Positions 11,750 through 24,277 are shown, numbered from the stretch's first letter. The stretch is 64,000 bases of DNA from Lotus japonicus (GCF_012489685.1 NC_080042.1:26169158-26233157); one strand, 5' to 3'. Notes: a model not told the origin generated them from the letters alone. Translations and numbers: made by a program.

Positions 11750-12433
11750 TGTTAGCGTTCTCTAATGATGCAGGTATAAAACTCTCAAGATTGTTGTATG
11801 AAGAGCGCCTATGTGTAACAGCAACACGAACAAAACCTGCAATTGGTGAGCTAAGTGACGGAAATCAATTTGTTGTCCTCGAGAGTTTTATTCGGGTGAA
11901 TTCCCAAACACTTCCCTAGGATTAAACAACCCCTTCCGGTACGATCCCGGGTGACAAAACTAGCGAGGATAAACAAATAGTATGCCCAGGAACAAAGGTG
12001 AAAGAAGAGAAGGTATTAAGCTGCGTGTTCTACAGTGTGAATTTGGGTCAGTATTTATGGAGGAAAATTTCAACAAATACCAAGACAGTGTGGAATTAAT
12101 TTTGGGCGGCAGAAAATAAAGGTTGGGCGGCAACACAACTAACAAGAACGGAGAAACTAATGTTGAACGATGCACATGTGAAAAATAAGGATTATCAGGT
12201 AGGCTGCAAAAAGCAAAACTAAATTCAACAAAAACACTAGCAAGACCCATATATCGTGGATGCGGGGGGAATCCACCGATTTCCAATACATCAAGCTCTC
12301 ATGTGTGGAAGGCCAAGCCCTTTATTATGTCTTTTAATACCACAAAGTGAAGCTAAGTGTATAAACATGTAAAAGGCTGGTGAGCTAGGCAATGTGGGAT
12401 TTTAAACTTTTAAAATATCCCTATTTTCCAACA
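11750..12433 (-). mobile_element. Ty1/copia-like LTR fragment
   Basis: Read on the minus strand, the sequence beginning at 12433 starts TGTTGGAAAATAGGG and runs through the CCCACATTG block typical of many plant copia LTR 5' ends. A TATA-like TCCATAAATA lies near 12060, followed by a transcribed leader-like region to about 11750. No second LTR, PBS or target duplication was found. Minus-strand codons after about 11770 (Asn-rich) could be the start of a gag frame, but no initiator methionine is present. Confidence 0.4.
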
Positions 12434-13844
12434 TATATCAAAATCTAGTTTAAAATAATTATCATTGAAAATATAATATTAATTTTTAGCAAATCCGATA
12501 TTTTCTATAACTAAAAATCTGTACAGGATAAAGTGAGAAAAAAAAATTTGGATTTGTATTACCTCATTCAATAGCAAGACAACGTACTCCTTCTCATTCA
12601 AAATTCAGAACAGGTTGTAGTCACACTAACTCCAAAATGTTGCATCGATAATGTTTAGAAATATAGTAATCATGTGGTGTAGAAGATAAGAATGATTTGG
12701 TTTAGGAAATTATTTAAGATGACGAAGTAGTAGTGGAATGTTTTTATGTTCGTTAAAATGTTTGTGGGGTGTTTGACCCCACAAATTTATATCATACTCG
12801 TACCCTGTTTGTTTCATCCTGTAAAATAGCTTGCAACCACACATACAACATAAATTGAAGATCATAAACTTTTATGGCCCAAATGGACAATCAAAACTTC
12901 ACTAACGTGTCTTTTCCAAATGTAATATGAAAAGTTATTTACCAACAATAAAGATGGAATAATCAAGCAGATGCATAAACATGGACGTTTTTTTTTGACG
13001 GTAGCATGGACGTTGAACTCCAGCCTCCGAAACTTATATTTGCCCTCCGCTAATTACTCCAGAGTCAGCCAACATCTCAGTGATTCAAGTATCCAAAGGT
13101 CACCAATTTGATCAATTAGGTCATAAAGACAAGAAAATCCACTGTATAGGAAGTAGTATAGGTCTAGTTTCTTAGCAGGTGTCCATCTTGATTCCTGAGT
13201 TTCATTCAAACAAGAAAAAATGAAAATCAATTTTGAGTTTTGACTAGTCATCTTGAAGTATCACCAGCAGTTTGGTGAAATTGGGGAGACAACACAGGGT
13301 TAAATATTTATATATATTTAATTTCTCATATTTTAAATAAATCCAAAGGTTGTATAGTATAAATATTTGCATTTGTAATATAATACCAGGTCAAAACCCT
13401 TAATTTCAATGCTTGTATTGTTAAAAAATTAGTTTATCAAAGGAAATAAAAATAATTAGTGTTTTTAATCTAAGATAGTATTAAAATAAAAAATTAAAAT
13501 CATTCTCTTACATCCACTATACAAACAAAGAGTAGTGTATTTATTCTATTATTACATCATAAAATATCAAAACCAGAGAATAGTATCTTTCTTATATTCA
13601 GTTTCAATCGCATCATTCAATTATGATTTTATTTCACCCCCTCCAGTAATCCAAATATAACCTGAAGCTATTAGTATTATACAAAGGTAGACCAATAATT
13701 TTACATTATATTTCCAAATAGCTCCTCCAAAAGAAAAGGGTGCAAGACATGCAAGACATCCACATACTCACACCAAGCATACAATGCTGAAGGTATTTAT
13801 ATTCACAGAAAACTAATGAATCAGAAAAAGTGCATTGCTAACTA
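12434..13844. other. intergenic, no gene seen
   Basis: AT-rich sequence without a supported gene, repeat array or recognisable element. Short open frames here have no domain signature. Confidence 0.5.
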
Positions 13845-14158
13845 CTCCCTCCGTTCCTGATCTTTTGTTGTTTTAACTTTTGACCTAAATTTCAAAACTT
13901 TTGTTGTTTTACAAACCCAATGCATTTTTTCTTAATTTTTTCCATGTATACCCTCATTTATTATTATATCTCTCACCAACCACCTCTTATTTTTACCAAT
14001 CAAAATCATAACAAGTTTCTTAACCAATAACTATCACTCTCTCTCTTCACTCTATCTCAACATTAAATAGGGGTGTTTATGTCAACAAATTTATCAATGA
14101 TTGCACTCTTAAACAATGTGCATAACCTTAAACAACAAAAGATCAGGAACGGAGGGAG
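13845..14158. mobile_element. Stowaway-type MITE
   Basis: A 314-bp element flanked by TA dinucleotides (13843-13844 and 14159-14160). Its ends are near-perfect inverted repeats: CTCCCTCCGTTCCTGATCTT on the left and the reverse complement on the right. CTCCCTCCGT ends and TA target duplications are the signature of Tc1/mariner Stowaway MITEs. No coding capacity. The high match between the ends suggests recent insertion. Confidence 0.92.
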
Positions 14159-14325
14159 TAGTTTTTTAGTTGATTTTGTGGCTCCTCAGTTTCCAATCTC
14201 TTTCATATTTTTTCCGAAATTATTCTTTCATTCTTTACTCCAGTAATATGAAGACATGTAAGTCTTTATTATTTAAACTGGCCACTATCGAAATTTAGAT
14301 ACATGACAAGCAGAAAAATGAGCAC

Positions 14326-14478
14326 GGGTCCGACCCCCTCTAAAGTGATACTCAAAAGTAAGTCACCACAACCATTAATTGAGTTTCTTTATTGACCTTT
14401 TAAAGTAGGTGACCACTATTAATGGTTATGATGACTTACTTTACCTCTAACCCTCTCACTTTAGAGGAGCCAAATCCC
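14326..14478. mobile_element. hAT-like foldback MITE
   Basis: A 153-bp unit is bounded by an 8-bp direct repeat ATGAGCAC (14318-14325 and 14479-14486), the length made by hAT transposases. The ends are imperfect inverted repeats sharing GGG at the tip and CCTCTAAAGTGA about 11 bases in. Pairing continues inward (AAGTAAGTCA...CCATTAA), so almost the whole unit folds into a hairpin. It lies about 200 bp beyond the stop codon of the PQ-loop gene and may be in its 3' transcript. Confidence 0.8.
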
Positions 14479-14688
14479 ATGAGCACAATGCAGTCTCAGA
14501 GAGAGAGAGAGACCTGATAATCCTTGTTTCTTTCTCATCTACGCAACGCTTTGCTGTTTGCATTTAATCTCTAGGCCTTGGCTGGTCCGATAGCGGAAAT
14601 ATATAAATTGCATCAAAATCTATAAATAATATTAAGGTTGACACATGTTACTTCCAGCTTCCCTTTCTATAGTGACTCAACAAGAATT

Positions 14689-17600
14689 TCAGACATTTTG
14701 TCTTCCTTTTTCCTTTTCATAAGAAATTTCAAATTTCAGAGTATAGCATATTCCCATTATAGAAAATAGCAAGAACAATTTGTTAGAAAATAAATACATG
14801 AAGGATACAAAAGAATCAAGAAGGGCACATCCTCCTGATTCTACAAGCCATGGTAGATTTGGGCGAATTCTTGACCAATCCAAGCTTGTCACTAGTATGC
14901 TACATATAAGCAAAATACATGTATTTTGAACATACATCAAAATTTCACAATTCTCCATATTTTGAAAGGTCAGAAAATCATGGTACAGAGACTTGAAATA
15001 AAGAGATAATTTGAACTAGAAGCATACCTCGCTACATAAGTGGAATTCCCAACTAAAGCAAAGAGAAACATCAAGGGATTGACGCCCTACACATATCATA
15101 TGAGAGATTTAAACCCTGCCCAGTGAAATAGCTAAATATGTGATGCGAAAAGATGTCTCTCACACTCCTATCTCAATTTTTTCACTTCCTAAATAGTAAA
15201 TAAGAATGCACACATAATAATCAGAGTTGTAATAGTTGGAGTTCCAAACCTCAAAGTTACCCCTTCTGATCTGCAAGATAACAATTATCATCTAGTCAGT
15301 GCAAACTTTTTATAAGGAGAACAAGGAAAAACAATATATCTCAAAATGTATGAAATACCGGAAACGGAAGCTCATTAGATGATTTTAAAAATTTCTGAAT
15401 ATACTACATACAGTAAAATGCCAAAAATATATATCTCAATTATTTAGATTGTCATTTTTAAATTATATGCATACTGCTGCAGAGCACTAAGCTTCTTCTA
15501 TTGTTTTCTACAGCCTACTTTTCCAAGTCCTTCATAAAGCAAGTTATGTGACAAATGAGTACAAATCAGTACCAGAATTCTCAACCTAAACTGCAAGAAA
15601 ACACAACTCACATTTAAACAAATTTGAGGAAGTCTTCCACCCATATATATAAATGCCATGGCCCAACCAAGTAAAGTCCCAATGCCAGTGTAAACTGATG
15701 CAACCTCTGGCAATTGATGACCACTAACCTGCAATTGCTGTTAAACATTAATGGCATGTTGGTTAAAATTGAATCTTTATTCTCTAGAATGTGTTTGTTT
15801 TCCAGTTAACATCACATTGAGGACATATTTGACTTTGCAAAACAGATTTTCCAACTAAGTTAAGTTGTTGGATTGAAATAAAGTCTGTTCACATCCAATC
15901 CAATAGATAAACCAGCACATTTAGTCATTTAATTTTTTTTCCCTTTCCCACCCATGATTGACTAATGTAAGTGATAACTAGCCATCACCTAACATAACCA
16001 AACTGTTCCAAATTCAGAACAATAAATTCAGAAAGTAATAATTGGTTCAGCTGATATAGTCTGTTTGAAAGGAACAGGTAGGTCCGATCAAATTTCACCT
16101 TCAACAGAGAAAGATTCTGTAACCCATACAACTTGATCCCAAGAAATTGGATAAATTTGCACCTAATCATGTTATTCCTTTTTGTAGGATCCACTGGCTA
16201 ATCTACAAAACTGTCAGGTATGTATCAAGAATGAATTATCTTTCTCCTACACGAGTAAAACCAAGTTGTGACCTGCATTGCATTACCTGAAAAAGCTTTC
16301 TTCCAACATAAATCACTAATTCGCGTCTTGGTTTTGAGACCATCGAATGTGTTCTTGTATCTAGTGACTGCAGTAGATTGATGGCACCTAGAAAAGTTAA
16401 TGCTGACACCTGAACAGGACCGGATGTGATTAGATTTCAATGTTAGCAATATCATTGTTATATAAGACTAGTAGTGGAAAAATTTACCAAACAACGAGTA
16501 CTCTTGACCATTAAATTTGGTGCAGATTGAGTCAAGACAGAAGGACCAAGCAAAGGATCTTCTATAGGGTTCGAAATATTAGAAGTAGAACCTGAACTTC
16601 GGGGCAAGATAGATTGCGCTGTCGCTGTATGACTCTTTGATAGATATCTTGCTGACCTAATAAATTCCATAGAAGAAACACATCCACGAGAAGGTTTTCA
16701 AGCTATTTATGCTTATTGCCTATAAACTACTTCACAAGAAATCATACATACTGAACAAGAACAAGAGAAGGGAGATAAAGCACAGTGAAATTTTAAAAGG
16801 AAAGTTACTTAAAGGGAACATGTTCAAGAGAACCTGAAAAGTTAAATCAAGAGAAAATTAGAGAATTTGAAACTATGTCTTTGATTATGCAATGGAATCA
16901 GATATCAGAAATACAATTTATCCACATTTTGTAACTACCACAACATACACATTCCTCAAGATCTTGGGTACAGTGGTTTATGGAAAAGGCATTGATCTTC
17001 AATAGTAAGATCCTAACTGAAGAAAATTGATCAGACAGCAAACCCAAGCTTTTAGTTAGTAGCACAGAACAGCATTCTCTTCAGTAACGATAGATTATTT
17101 GTACTTTTCTTTTAGAATCTTCTCTTAACGTTGTGAATGCTCATTAACAGTTTCGAATAGAACAAAACTAACTTATCCTTACTTTGATTGTCTGAACAGT
17201 TGATTGGCCACCATGATTTTTGAGCCATCCACTATGCTTGAAGACATGAGAAATACTAGCAACACACTCTTCAACAAACTTATAATAATTGGTCTATTTT
17301 TAAAAAGTTCAACTTACTTTTGAAAAGTAATTAATTTACAAGGCAAAAATGAAATGACTTTAACAAACTTAGAACATTCATGGGGAATGTGTAAAAGAGT
17401 GTGTTAATATAATTATAAGATTGTCATGTTAGCATTTCACCGGAAGACATTATCGTTTTAGAATTGCAAGCCTTGGATTAAATCGATTCAAAATTTTCAA
17501 TCATATACTTCCAAAGATTGAGGGAAACGAATATTTTTTTATTTGTGCCTAACTATTAGAATTTAAGCTAGGCCTAACCCTACTCCAAAAGCTAGCTCAG

Positions 17601-20600
17601 GGTGAGGGTTGCTCTGCGGTCTACCCTATGTAAGGACTTATATATCCTATAGTTAATGTGGGACCTTAACACACCCCTTCACACCCACGGCTAAACATCT
17701 AGAGAGTGAAGTTTGCAGGGCTGATTTGTGTTAGGCTTATCTCTAAAACACCAAGATATTGAGGTTGACAAAGAAGCTTAGAGAAAAACAGGGAATTTTG
17801 CATAAATTTCAATGAGAAAGAATATTTACTGGTAGTATAATTGTCTTCCAACAGAATTCTTTTGAGAAAGCGCTGGAACATTAATTGGGGAACTCAAACC
17901 AATGCGTTTATTGTAATCATCAAATTCATTGTACTGATCAGCATCATAGGGTTTTTCCATCCTACTCCAGCACTGTCCAGCATTTGTTGGTGTGTCAACC
18001 TGCCAATGTTGAGAATATTAGAAGACAAGTTGAAACAACATATTAGCCCTTTAAATGCGCTAATAAAGTATCTCTACTTTTCTAGATTTGCTTACAAACT
18101 TTTAGAGAATAGTTTTACTGAAGAAATAGTACATTGTATATCTCTTTCCCTACTACCTACTATGATCGTATAGTGCAGAGATGCAGAAAAGTGCCTCCAA
18201 AACTATAAGTTGTTAGATTGAAACATATTTTCTTAAAATAGATAATGTAAATGTAACATTACCTGCACCAAATAAAAGTCTTTTGGGTAAATGACATCGA
18301 TTGTTTCTGTACCATCTAATATGATCTCATGCTCCCAAGAGACCGTGAAATGCAAAAATTGAACATATTTTTAATATATACTATTTCTACTCAACAGTCA
18401 TTTTATGTAAATTGGTGATATGAAATTAAAAAAGCCAAGATACCTCAGTAAACTTGGCTTCTTATAATGTTTCTTCTGGGAACTATTCCTACTAGCATAG
18501 GATTTTAATCTATCCACACAGATGAGTTGATGTGGATTATTAGGAAACCATGATATTCCATATACACCGACATGCATATGTTACAGGAAATTTTAAAGTG
18601 TAATACACTATAATCTATTTAGTTAGTTCCATATTCATATTTTGTAATTACGTCATTCTCTACATAGTTAGATCAAAATTTTCCTAGAGTCCTAGGGATG
18701 GTAGCTTCACCTCACATAGAATAGCATATGTACTTCTGCATTTATTCGTTGCTTACATTTTGATAGGAACAGGTACCTTCATTGCTCAAAATAGGAAAAA
18801 CTACATTGATTTAAGGTACAGTTACAGAACTTTGACACTGTGTGATGCCTAAAGACCCCAATACTCAGAAAATGAATAGATAGCCCTCCTTCTCAACCTC
18901 TCTTCCTATTTATAGGCAACATGCCTTATTTCCAACTAGTTCACTGACTAATTCTCTTATTTATAAACACTTAAGACTAACAAAACAGTAACAGACATCT
19001 ATCACATTCACATATAATTAGATTACAATGTTTCCAATCATGAATATTCATCAAAGAAATATCAATAGTATGTCAAAAAAAAATTCATATGCAAAATAAA
19101 GTATAGGATTTTGCACCTTAAGCTGTCTTTTGTATTGCAGTCGAGGATATATGTGTCCATAGTAAATGGACTGTGTACAAAGTGAAAGTGTTATAAAGGT
19201 ATACAGCTGCACATTGACACAGCAGGAAAAAGGTCAATCAACTAGCCAAGACTGGCAATGTCCAACAAAATCATGATTTTAATAATTTATTAGGTATGAG
19301 AACATCTCAATCTTCAGGTCGTGTCCTTACCACTGCTATATATAGTTGAGTTGGAAGCTGCATATAGAAGAAACAAAGTCATCAACTCGGTATATCAATT
19401 TAAGTATCACAAGTTCTATATTTGCCCAATATAAGCATTGACAGGGTCAGTACCGATACAAGTTCAACATGATGTGGGCAAAAGAATAATCACTTTAGTT
19501 CAAACTAGAGTAATATGACAGAACAAAATGAAAATAATATTATTTTTTGAATTGTGTTAATAAATGTTGTAAGTATTTGGCTGGGCTTGTACTAGCACTA
19601 CACTGGTTCTAAACCTATTTTATTAGTCTAAATATACACAGGGAACCTAACTAAGCACAAAACTAACTGTATGCCGTTGAACAGAAATTATTCTCCTTCT
19701 TTATCTATGTTTATATGAAGTAATGAATATTATCTTTTAGCAATGATAAGAGCAAAAGATTAGTTGAAATTGCAAACTTATAGTATTTATAAGTAAAATA
19801 ATTTTCTAGTTGAGTATAAACCAGAATATGTAAGAACTGAGAAGAATAATCTTAATCATGAATCAAGCAAGGACATGGTTAACAGCTTATAGCATCATTG
19901 TTTCAGAGGTTTTGTGACTTTAAGTGAATCGTCCAGGAGTTATTGGAACTTGCATTGTTTTTAAAGTAATTTCTTCACTTTCAGATCTAAGGTTAACAGA
20001 AAATGGAATCATCTAAGAATCCTCTATATTTTCTCTTTATACATTCTTGTTTTTGTGTTTCAAGAATTAATTGGGTTATATGGCTAATGTCCAATTTTTT
20101 TGTCTTGATTTGGTTCAATCTGATCATGGTCTGAAATTCTGAATGCTGATAATAAGAGAGAGGAACTGTAAATTTTACATATTGATATTGAAAAACAGGA
20201 TACTAAAATATTTTAGATACCATAGAAGCACTTACAGTAGCAGGCTCCAGCAAGCATCCAAAAATGTTGAATAGGTCTCTGCAAAATAACATAAATTGTA
20301 TCAATATAATGGACGTAGTTCTCATCTCTTCCACACTCTTGACTTTATGTACTTACCTAATTGAATTTTATTCGAGTTTGATAGATAACTTGTGACCACA
20401 AACTTTAAACATATTTTTCCATTTCCTTTGCTAAACTTGAGTAAGTGTTTGACAATCCTATCAATCTCTCCATTACCTTGTAAGATCGATTGGGTATACT
20501 TAAAATGTGCAACTTGTGGTAAAACTTGATCCACAATTTTCTATAAACTCCATCTTAGTTTTACTTAAACAGAAAATCCGATTCCAGAGCTTCTATCTCC

Positions 20601-21466
20601 TTTTCCTTCTAAACATCGCGTCATTTCAACTTCACCCACAGACTTAGAATATGTTTGTTTTGACATTGGAAGCACTCTAATGTATGTTTTTCAGGATGAA
20701 GCTCTCTCTTGCTTCTTAACAGAGTTTATGTAAGTGTGACACTACTTTTTTACTTACCTATTACTAGAGTTTCAGGCACCAAAATGAATTCTAGTCTCAT
20801 CGAATAATTTATTTAACCACATCCCTATGCAAAAAATGTCAGAGCATCTGCAAATTTGGGCATAGGATACACTACTTAGATGTGAAAACTTGCATTGGCA
20901 AAATCATATTATTTTTCAGTTCCTAATAAAATTTAAACCCTTGATTTCCCTAACTTCTTAGAGGAGAGTTATCTTTGACCCATATTTTTAACTTCAAGTT
21001 TAGTGAAGTTAAATCTTAACTTAATGAACAAACCACATTGTGACATAATCAACTCAAGGTTGAAGAAATTCCATTAATTAAGTAGCAAGAAATGAAAAGA
21101 TTCAACTTGAACAATTATAAAACATACAAACAGACAAAATAAGAGACATTTTGGAGTTGTTATTTAGAATTGAAGCATACTAGACTTATTTAACAGCCCT
21201 TAGAAAGACGAAAAAATAAATAAAAAAAACAAGAAAACTTACCCAATTATCCATGTCAACAAGAAAGCAACAGAGAGACCCTCAGTTGATTTTTCTCTGT
21301 AGTTTGTGATAATTTGAGGTATCTCAGCAACAACCCAAACAATGACACTGATTATACCTAATGCCATCGAAGCTGTCTCTGTCTCATTGCCCATAAGCTT
21401 TTCGACCAATTGCAAACAATGCTCGTTGCCAAGACACAATGAGGTGGAGCTCTCAATGACACCCAT
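14689..21466 (-). CDS. PQ-loop repeat membrane protein (MtN3/cystinosin-like vacuolar transporter)
   Basis: Eleven coding exons on the minus strand: 21466-21243, 20278-20236, 19357-19331, 19206-19117, 17999-17830, 16656-16488, 16409-16287, 15728-15612, 15270-15250, 15086-15028, 14899-14689. They total 1254 nt, giving 417 residues with all junctions in phase and GT-AG borders. Two PQ-loop motifs are seen: VAEIPQIITNYREKS (Pro50-Gln51) and GGRLPQICLN (Pro316-Gln317). Hydrophobic helices surround them, and a hydrophilic central loop of about 110 residues contains the family block RQLYYQSARYLSKSHT. Proteins of this plant family are seven-helix relatives of yeast vacuolar basic-amino-acid exporters and cystinosin, so a tonoplast cationic amino-acid carrier is a fair inference, not shown here. 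The C-terminal ~40 residues after LLDSF diverge from the usual family tail while remaining open. The gene is large because of TE-containing introns. Confidence 0.92.
17540..17700 (-). mobile_element. LTR/TRIM-like fragment in intron 5 of the PQ-loop gene
   Basis: Read on the minus strand this holds GTCCCACATTAACTATAGG, a TATATAAG box, CCTCACCCTGAGCTAGCTTT and GGTTAGGCC in the order seen in many short plant LTR retrotransposons and TRIMs. The ends are not clear and no partner LTR was found. Confidence 0.4.
18263..18331 (-). other. possible 69-nt cassette exon in the PQ-loop gene
   Basis: Between exons 4 and 5, a 69-nt stretch is open in the gene's phase (23 codons, ending LVQ). It is preceded by a pyrimidine-rich TTGGGAG acceptor and followed by a good donor CAG/GTAATG. 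Inclusion would keep the frame. It does not resemble anything I recognise in this family, and an open stretch this short can occur by chance. Confidence 0.2.
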
Positions 21467-22136
21467 TGCATCAGAGAACTGCTATCTACTACACTACAAT
21501 ATTGTTACGATGTACGAATAGAACAGGGAAGAAAAAAACAAAAACAGCTGCAGAATCTTGCCTCCAAAAGGCGCAAATGATGTGAACAAATTCATAAAAT
21601 AAATTATCATGATATGTGCGTGGAAAGGTAAGATTGCATACATAAAGCTAAGATTGTGATAACATAATTTAGTACCCGATCAAAAATGAAATTGCTAATC
21701 AAATTATTGCAATAATAATAATAATATGGTTCTTCTCTTTGTAAGCCAAAAGCGGGAGTGCAAAAAAACTTAAACTTTTTACCAGAATCACAGAATGCAT
21801 TAGCCCTAAAACAGTAAAAGAGAAAGAAAAAAAAAATCACTGTATATCATGAAAGTTCTCTATTTTATGTTCAGGGTTTATTAAGAGAATAACGTTCAGG
21901 CGTAGCCCAAGGCATGCAAAAAATGAAAACCAGAACGAAAAACAAAGTTTGGAGCATATCAGCATGGTGTGTGTGAAACTGAACAGCTAAGGAAAATGTG
22001 TGTATTGAGTGAGACTCCGGCGCAAAGAGCGAGAAAGGTACTTACACGAAATGAAAATGAAAATAGCACACAAGTTTGGCTGCTTCTCCACCTACCTCCT
22101 CAACATCAAGAAAGCAACGGAGTCTTGGCTTATATA
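21467..22136 (-). promoter_or_regulatory. PQ-loop gene promoter, first non-coding exon and leader intron
   Basis: A TATATAA box on the minus strand at 22136-22130 is followed at the expected distance by a C/T-rich stretch suited to transcription start near 22100. A strong splice donor GTAAGTA at 22045-22039 has no coding sequence before it, so a leader intron running to just upstream of the ATG at 21466 is likely. Acceptor candidates lie at about 21480-21490. Confidence 0.55.
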
Positions 22137-22159
22137 AGCCACGCACACAGACACAGCTA

Positions 22160-22694
22160 CTAGAATTTGCCTAAAAAAGGGCTTCAAATTCCTTTTTTTT
22201 GGTACATTTTCAAATTCCTTTTATATTTGAATTTAAATTGATACATTTTCTAACTTAACAAAAAAAATTGATACGTTTGATATAAATGTTTTAAAAACGT
22301 GTTTTGAGGAATTATATTTTCATTAAAATGTTTCTTCTATGTGAAAATTTAGAAATTTCATGAAATGAAAAAACTTATTTATTATATAAAAAATATAGTT
22401 TTGTCCTTGCTGCTAAAACTATAAAAATTGATATACACTCAACGAGTGTGGACCACTAAAGAGAGATAGAAAGAGAAGACACATAAGTGAAATGTAATAT
22501 GCAATGTGATGTAACATTGTAACTCGAAGATAGAGAAAAAAAAGTGTCCCAATGTGTATGTGATGTTTTTCGGTACACATATCAATATTTTTTTTACGTA
22601 TGACGATAAATCTCAGTCTAATTAGACACCTGCAAAATTACTTACTATGAGTATAATAAAAAGCTAAATTGGCGTGAGATTATGCAGGAGTAAA
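22160..22694. other. intergenic, no gene seen
   Basis: AT-rich sequence upstream of the PQ-loop promoter with no supported coding region or named element. Confidence 0.5.
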
Positions 22695-22707
22695 TACTTG
22701 CATGAGT

Positions 22708-22939
22708 GTCAACTTGGGGTTGGCACAACTGGCCACACATTATGAGTTTAAAGGTCGAAGGTTCAAATTCCTCTACGTCTAATAAAATCTCAGTTGGTGG
22801 GCAATCTTAATCGGGGAGATCTTCTGGCACTCCTACCATGGAGTGAGTCCCTACTGGCCTCCCCAGCATGTCACTGGCGCCCTGCTCGGTAGTCTGGATA
22901 TGCTTTCTCTATGTTCAACCATTTTGGTCACAAAAAAAG
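22708..22939 (+). mobile_element. tRNA-derived SINE with perfect target duplication
   Basis: A 232-bp unit lies between two identical 13-bp repeats TACTTGCATGAGT (22695-22707 and 22940-22952). Near its 5' end are RNA polymerase III internal promoter boxes: A box TGGCACAACTGG (22721-22732) and B box GGTTCAAATTC (22760-22770). The 3' end has a short A run (CACAAAAAAAG). This is the standard layout of a plant tRNA-related SINE. The head is too diverged to fold as a functional tRNA. Confidence 0.88.
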
Positions 22940-22966
22940 TACTTGCATGAGTAAATATTTGAAAAA

Positions 22967-23065
22967 TAAGAGCATTATCCAGGGGGTCAAGCTTGCACCC
23001 ACTGCTCCCTGCATCACCCATCTCTTCTTTGCTAACGACTCCCTTATGTTTGCAAAAGCATTTCT
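22967..23065 (+). pseudogene. LINE reverse transcriptase fragment, left part
   Basis: Plus-strand codons read IQGVKLAPTAPCITHLFFAN, then DSLMFAKAF. This is the conserved RT block around the catalytic F(A/V)DDS motif, here FANDS (first Asp changed to Asn). The frame is cut at 23065 by SIRE copy A and resumes at 35029. Confidence 0.75.
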
Positions 23066-24277
23066 TGAAGGTATGAAAAACGATAGAAAGGGGGGGTTTG
23101 AATAGCGTTTTAAAACTAAAACCTGATTCACTTGAGGTTTAAATAAATCTCTTCAACCACCAAAGATAAAAGTGCTAAGATAAGAGTTAAAGAAAGCACA
23201 CAATGATTTTATCCTGGTTCACTTGATAAATCCCTCAAGCTAATCCAGTCCACCCGTTAAGGTGATTTCTTCCTTCTTAGAATGAAGGCAATCCACTAAT
23301 CAGAGTTTGTTACAACTGCACTTGCTACCTGCAAAGTGACTAACAATACACTAACTTAGCTATCACAATGATTCACTCTCTTAGTCTTCTCTAGGATCCG
23401 ACCAACCTTGGTCTCCTAAAGGAAAATCAAACAACTGTTTGAAGGTTTGGGTTTGCAAAGAAATGCTTCTTAGAAAGCTAATAGTAAACACAAATAGTAC
23501 AATGTGAAGAAAGATTGCTTTGAGAGAATATTTGATTTTCGCGTGAGCTTCTACAAAGTTTCTTCTAAAAAAGCATCTTTCATCTTCAGCCTCTTTATAT
23601 ACTCCAAGGAATTAGGTTTGGAAGTTTGCATGGAATGCTACCGTTGGAGGGCAGATCTGGGTTTTCCAGGTTCTGCTGTGGCTGAATCAGTTAGGTAAGG
23701 TCGTCAGGAATGGTACAATTGCTTTTGTACTTTGCATAGTGACATGACCTTTATCCTTGTTGACTTCTGATCAGAGTGATGCTTCATGTTGGAACTTGTG
23801 GAGCTTGGTGATCAGAGTCAGAAGGAAGCTTGGATCCTCTGACCTTTGTACCTTCTACTTCTGGACTCAGAGGAGAAGTACTTGGTCTTCAGAGCCAGCT
23901 TATTCTTGGACTTCAGAATCTTCACTACTCAGCTTATGGACCTTCAGAGCTTCTGGACCTTCAGAGCTTCTGATCCTTCAGAGCGTCTGATCCTTCAGAG
24001 CTTCTAGTGAACTGAATCCATATCAGAGCTTTATAATCTTCAGATCTTCTGAAGTTTGATCTACTGTTCAGATTGAACATAGTACGTGTGAAAGCGTTGC
24101 AGAGGTTACTCTTTTAGCAAAGCGCTTCTGAATTATGTGAAATAAAACCAGAGTCATGGCCTGTCATTAGAACACTCAGAAAACAATGTTAGAGTACCAT
24201 AATTGTTCATACATAATAGTTAACATGTAATCATCAAAACATAGAGTTGTACTACTAGATCAAAACTTGATCTTACA
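23066..24277 (-). repeat. SIRE copy A 3' LTR
   Basis: 1212 bp, starting TGAAGGTATG and ending TCTTACA on + (TGTAAGATC...CTTCA in element orientation). It contains a short array of 17-bp units (AGCTTCTGGACCTTCAG-type, about 23930-24010) and an inverted repeat GTACAA...TTGTAC near 23712-23730 that recurs in the other copies. A 64-codon open frame near 23504 is present identically in the other LTR and is not taken as a gene. Confidence 0.93.

Noticed and set aside
11960..12286. 108-codon minus-strand ORF (MEIGGFPPHPRY...)
   Set aside because: Lies inside the copia-like LTR; simple hydrophobic composition and no recognised domain.
22721..22770. tRNA gene suggested by A and B boxes
   Set aside because: No cloverleaf or acceptor stem forms; the unit has target duplications and an A-rich tail, so it is a SINE.
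23504..23698. 64-codon ORF (MKKDCFERIFDFRVSFY...), present also at 34255-34449
   Set aside because: It is inside both LTRs of copy A, so its repetition reflects the LTR pair and is not evidence for a gene.
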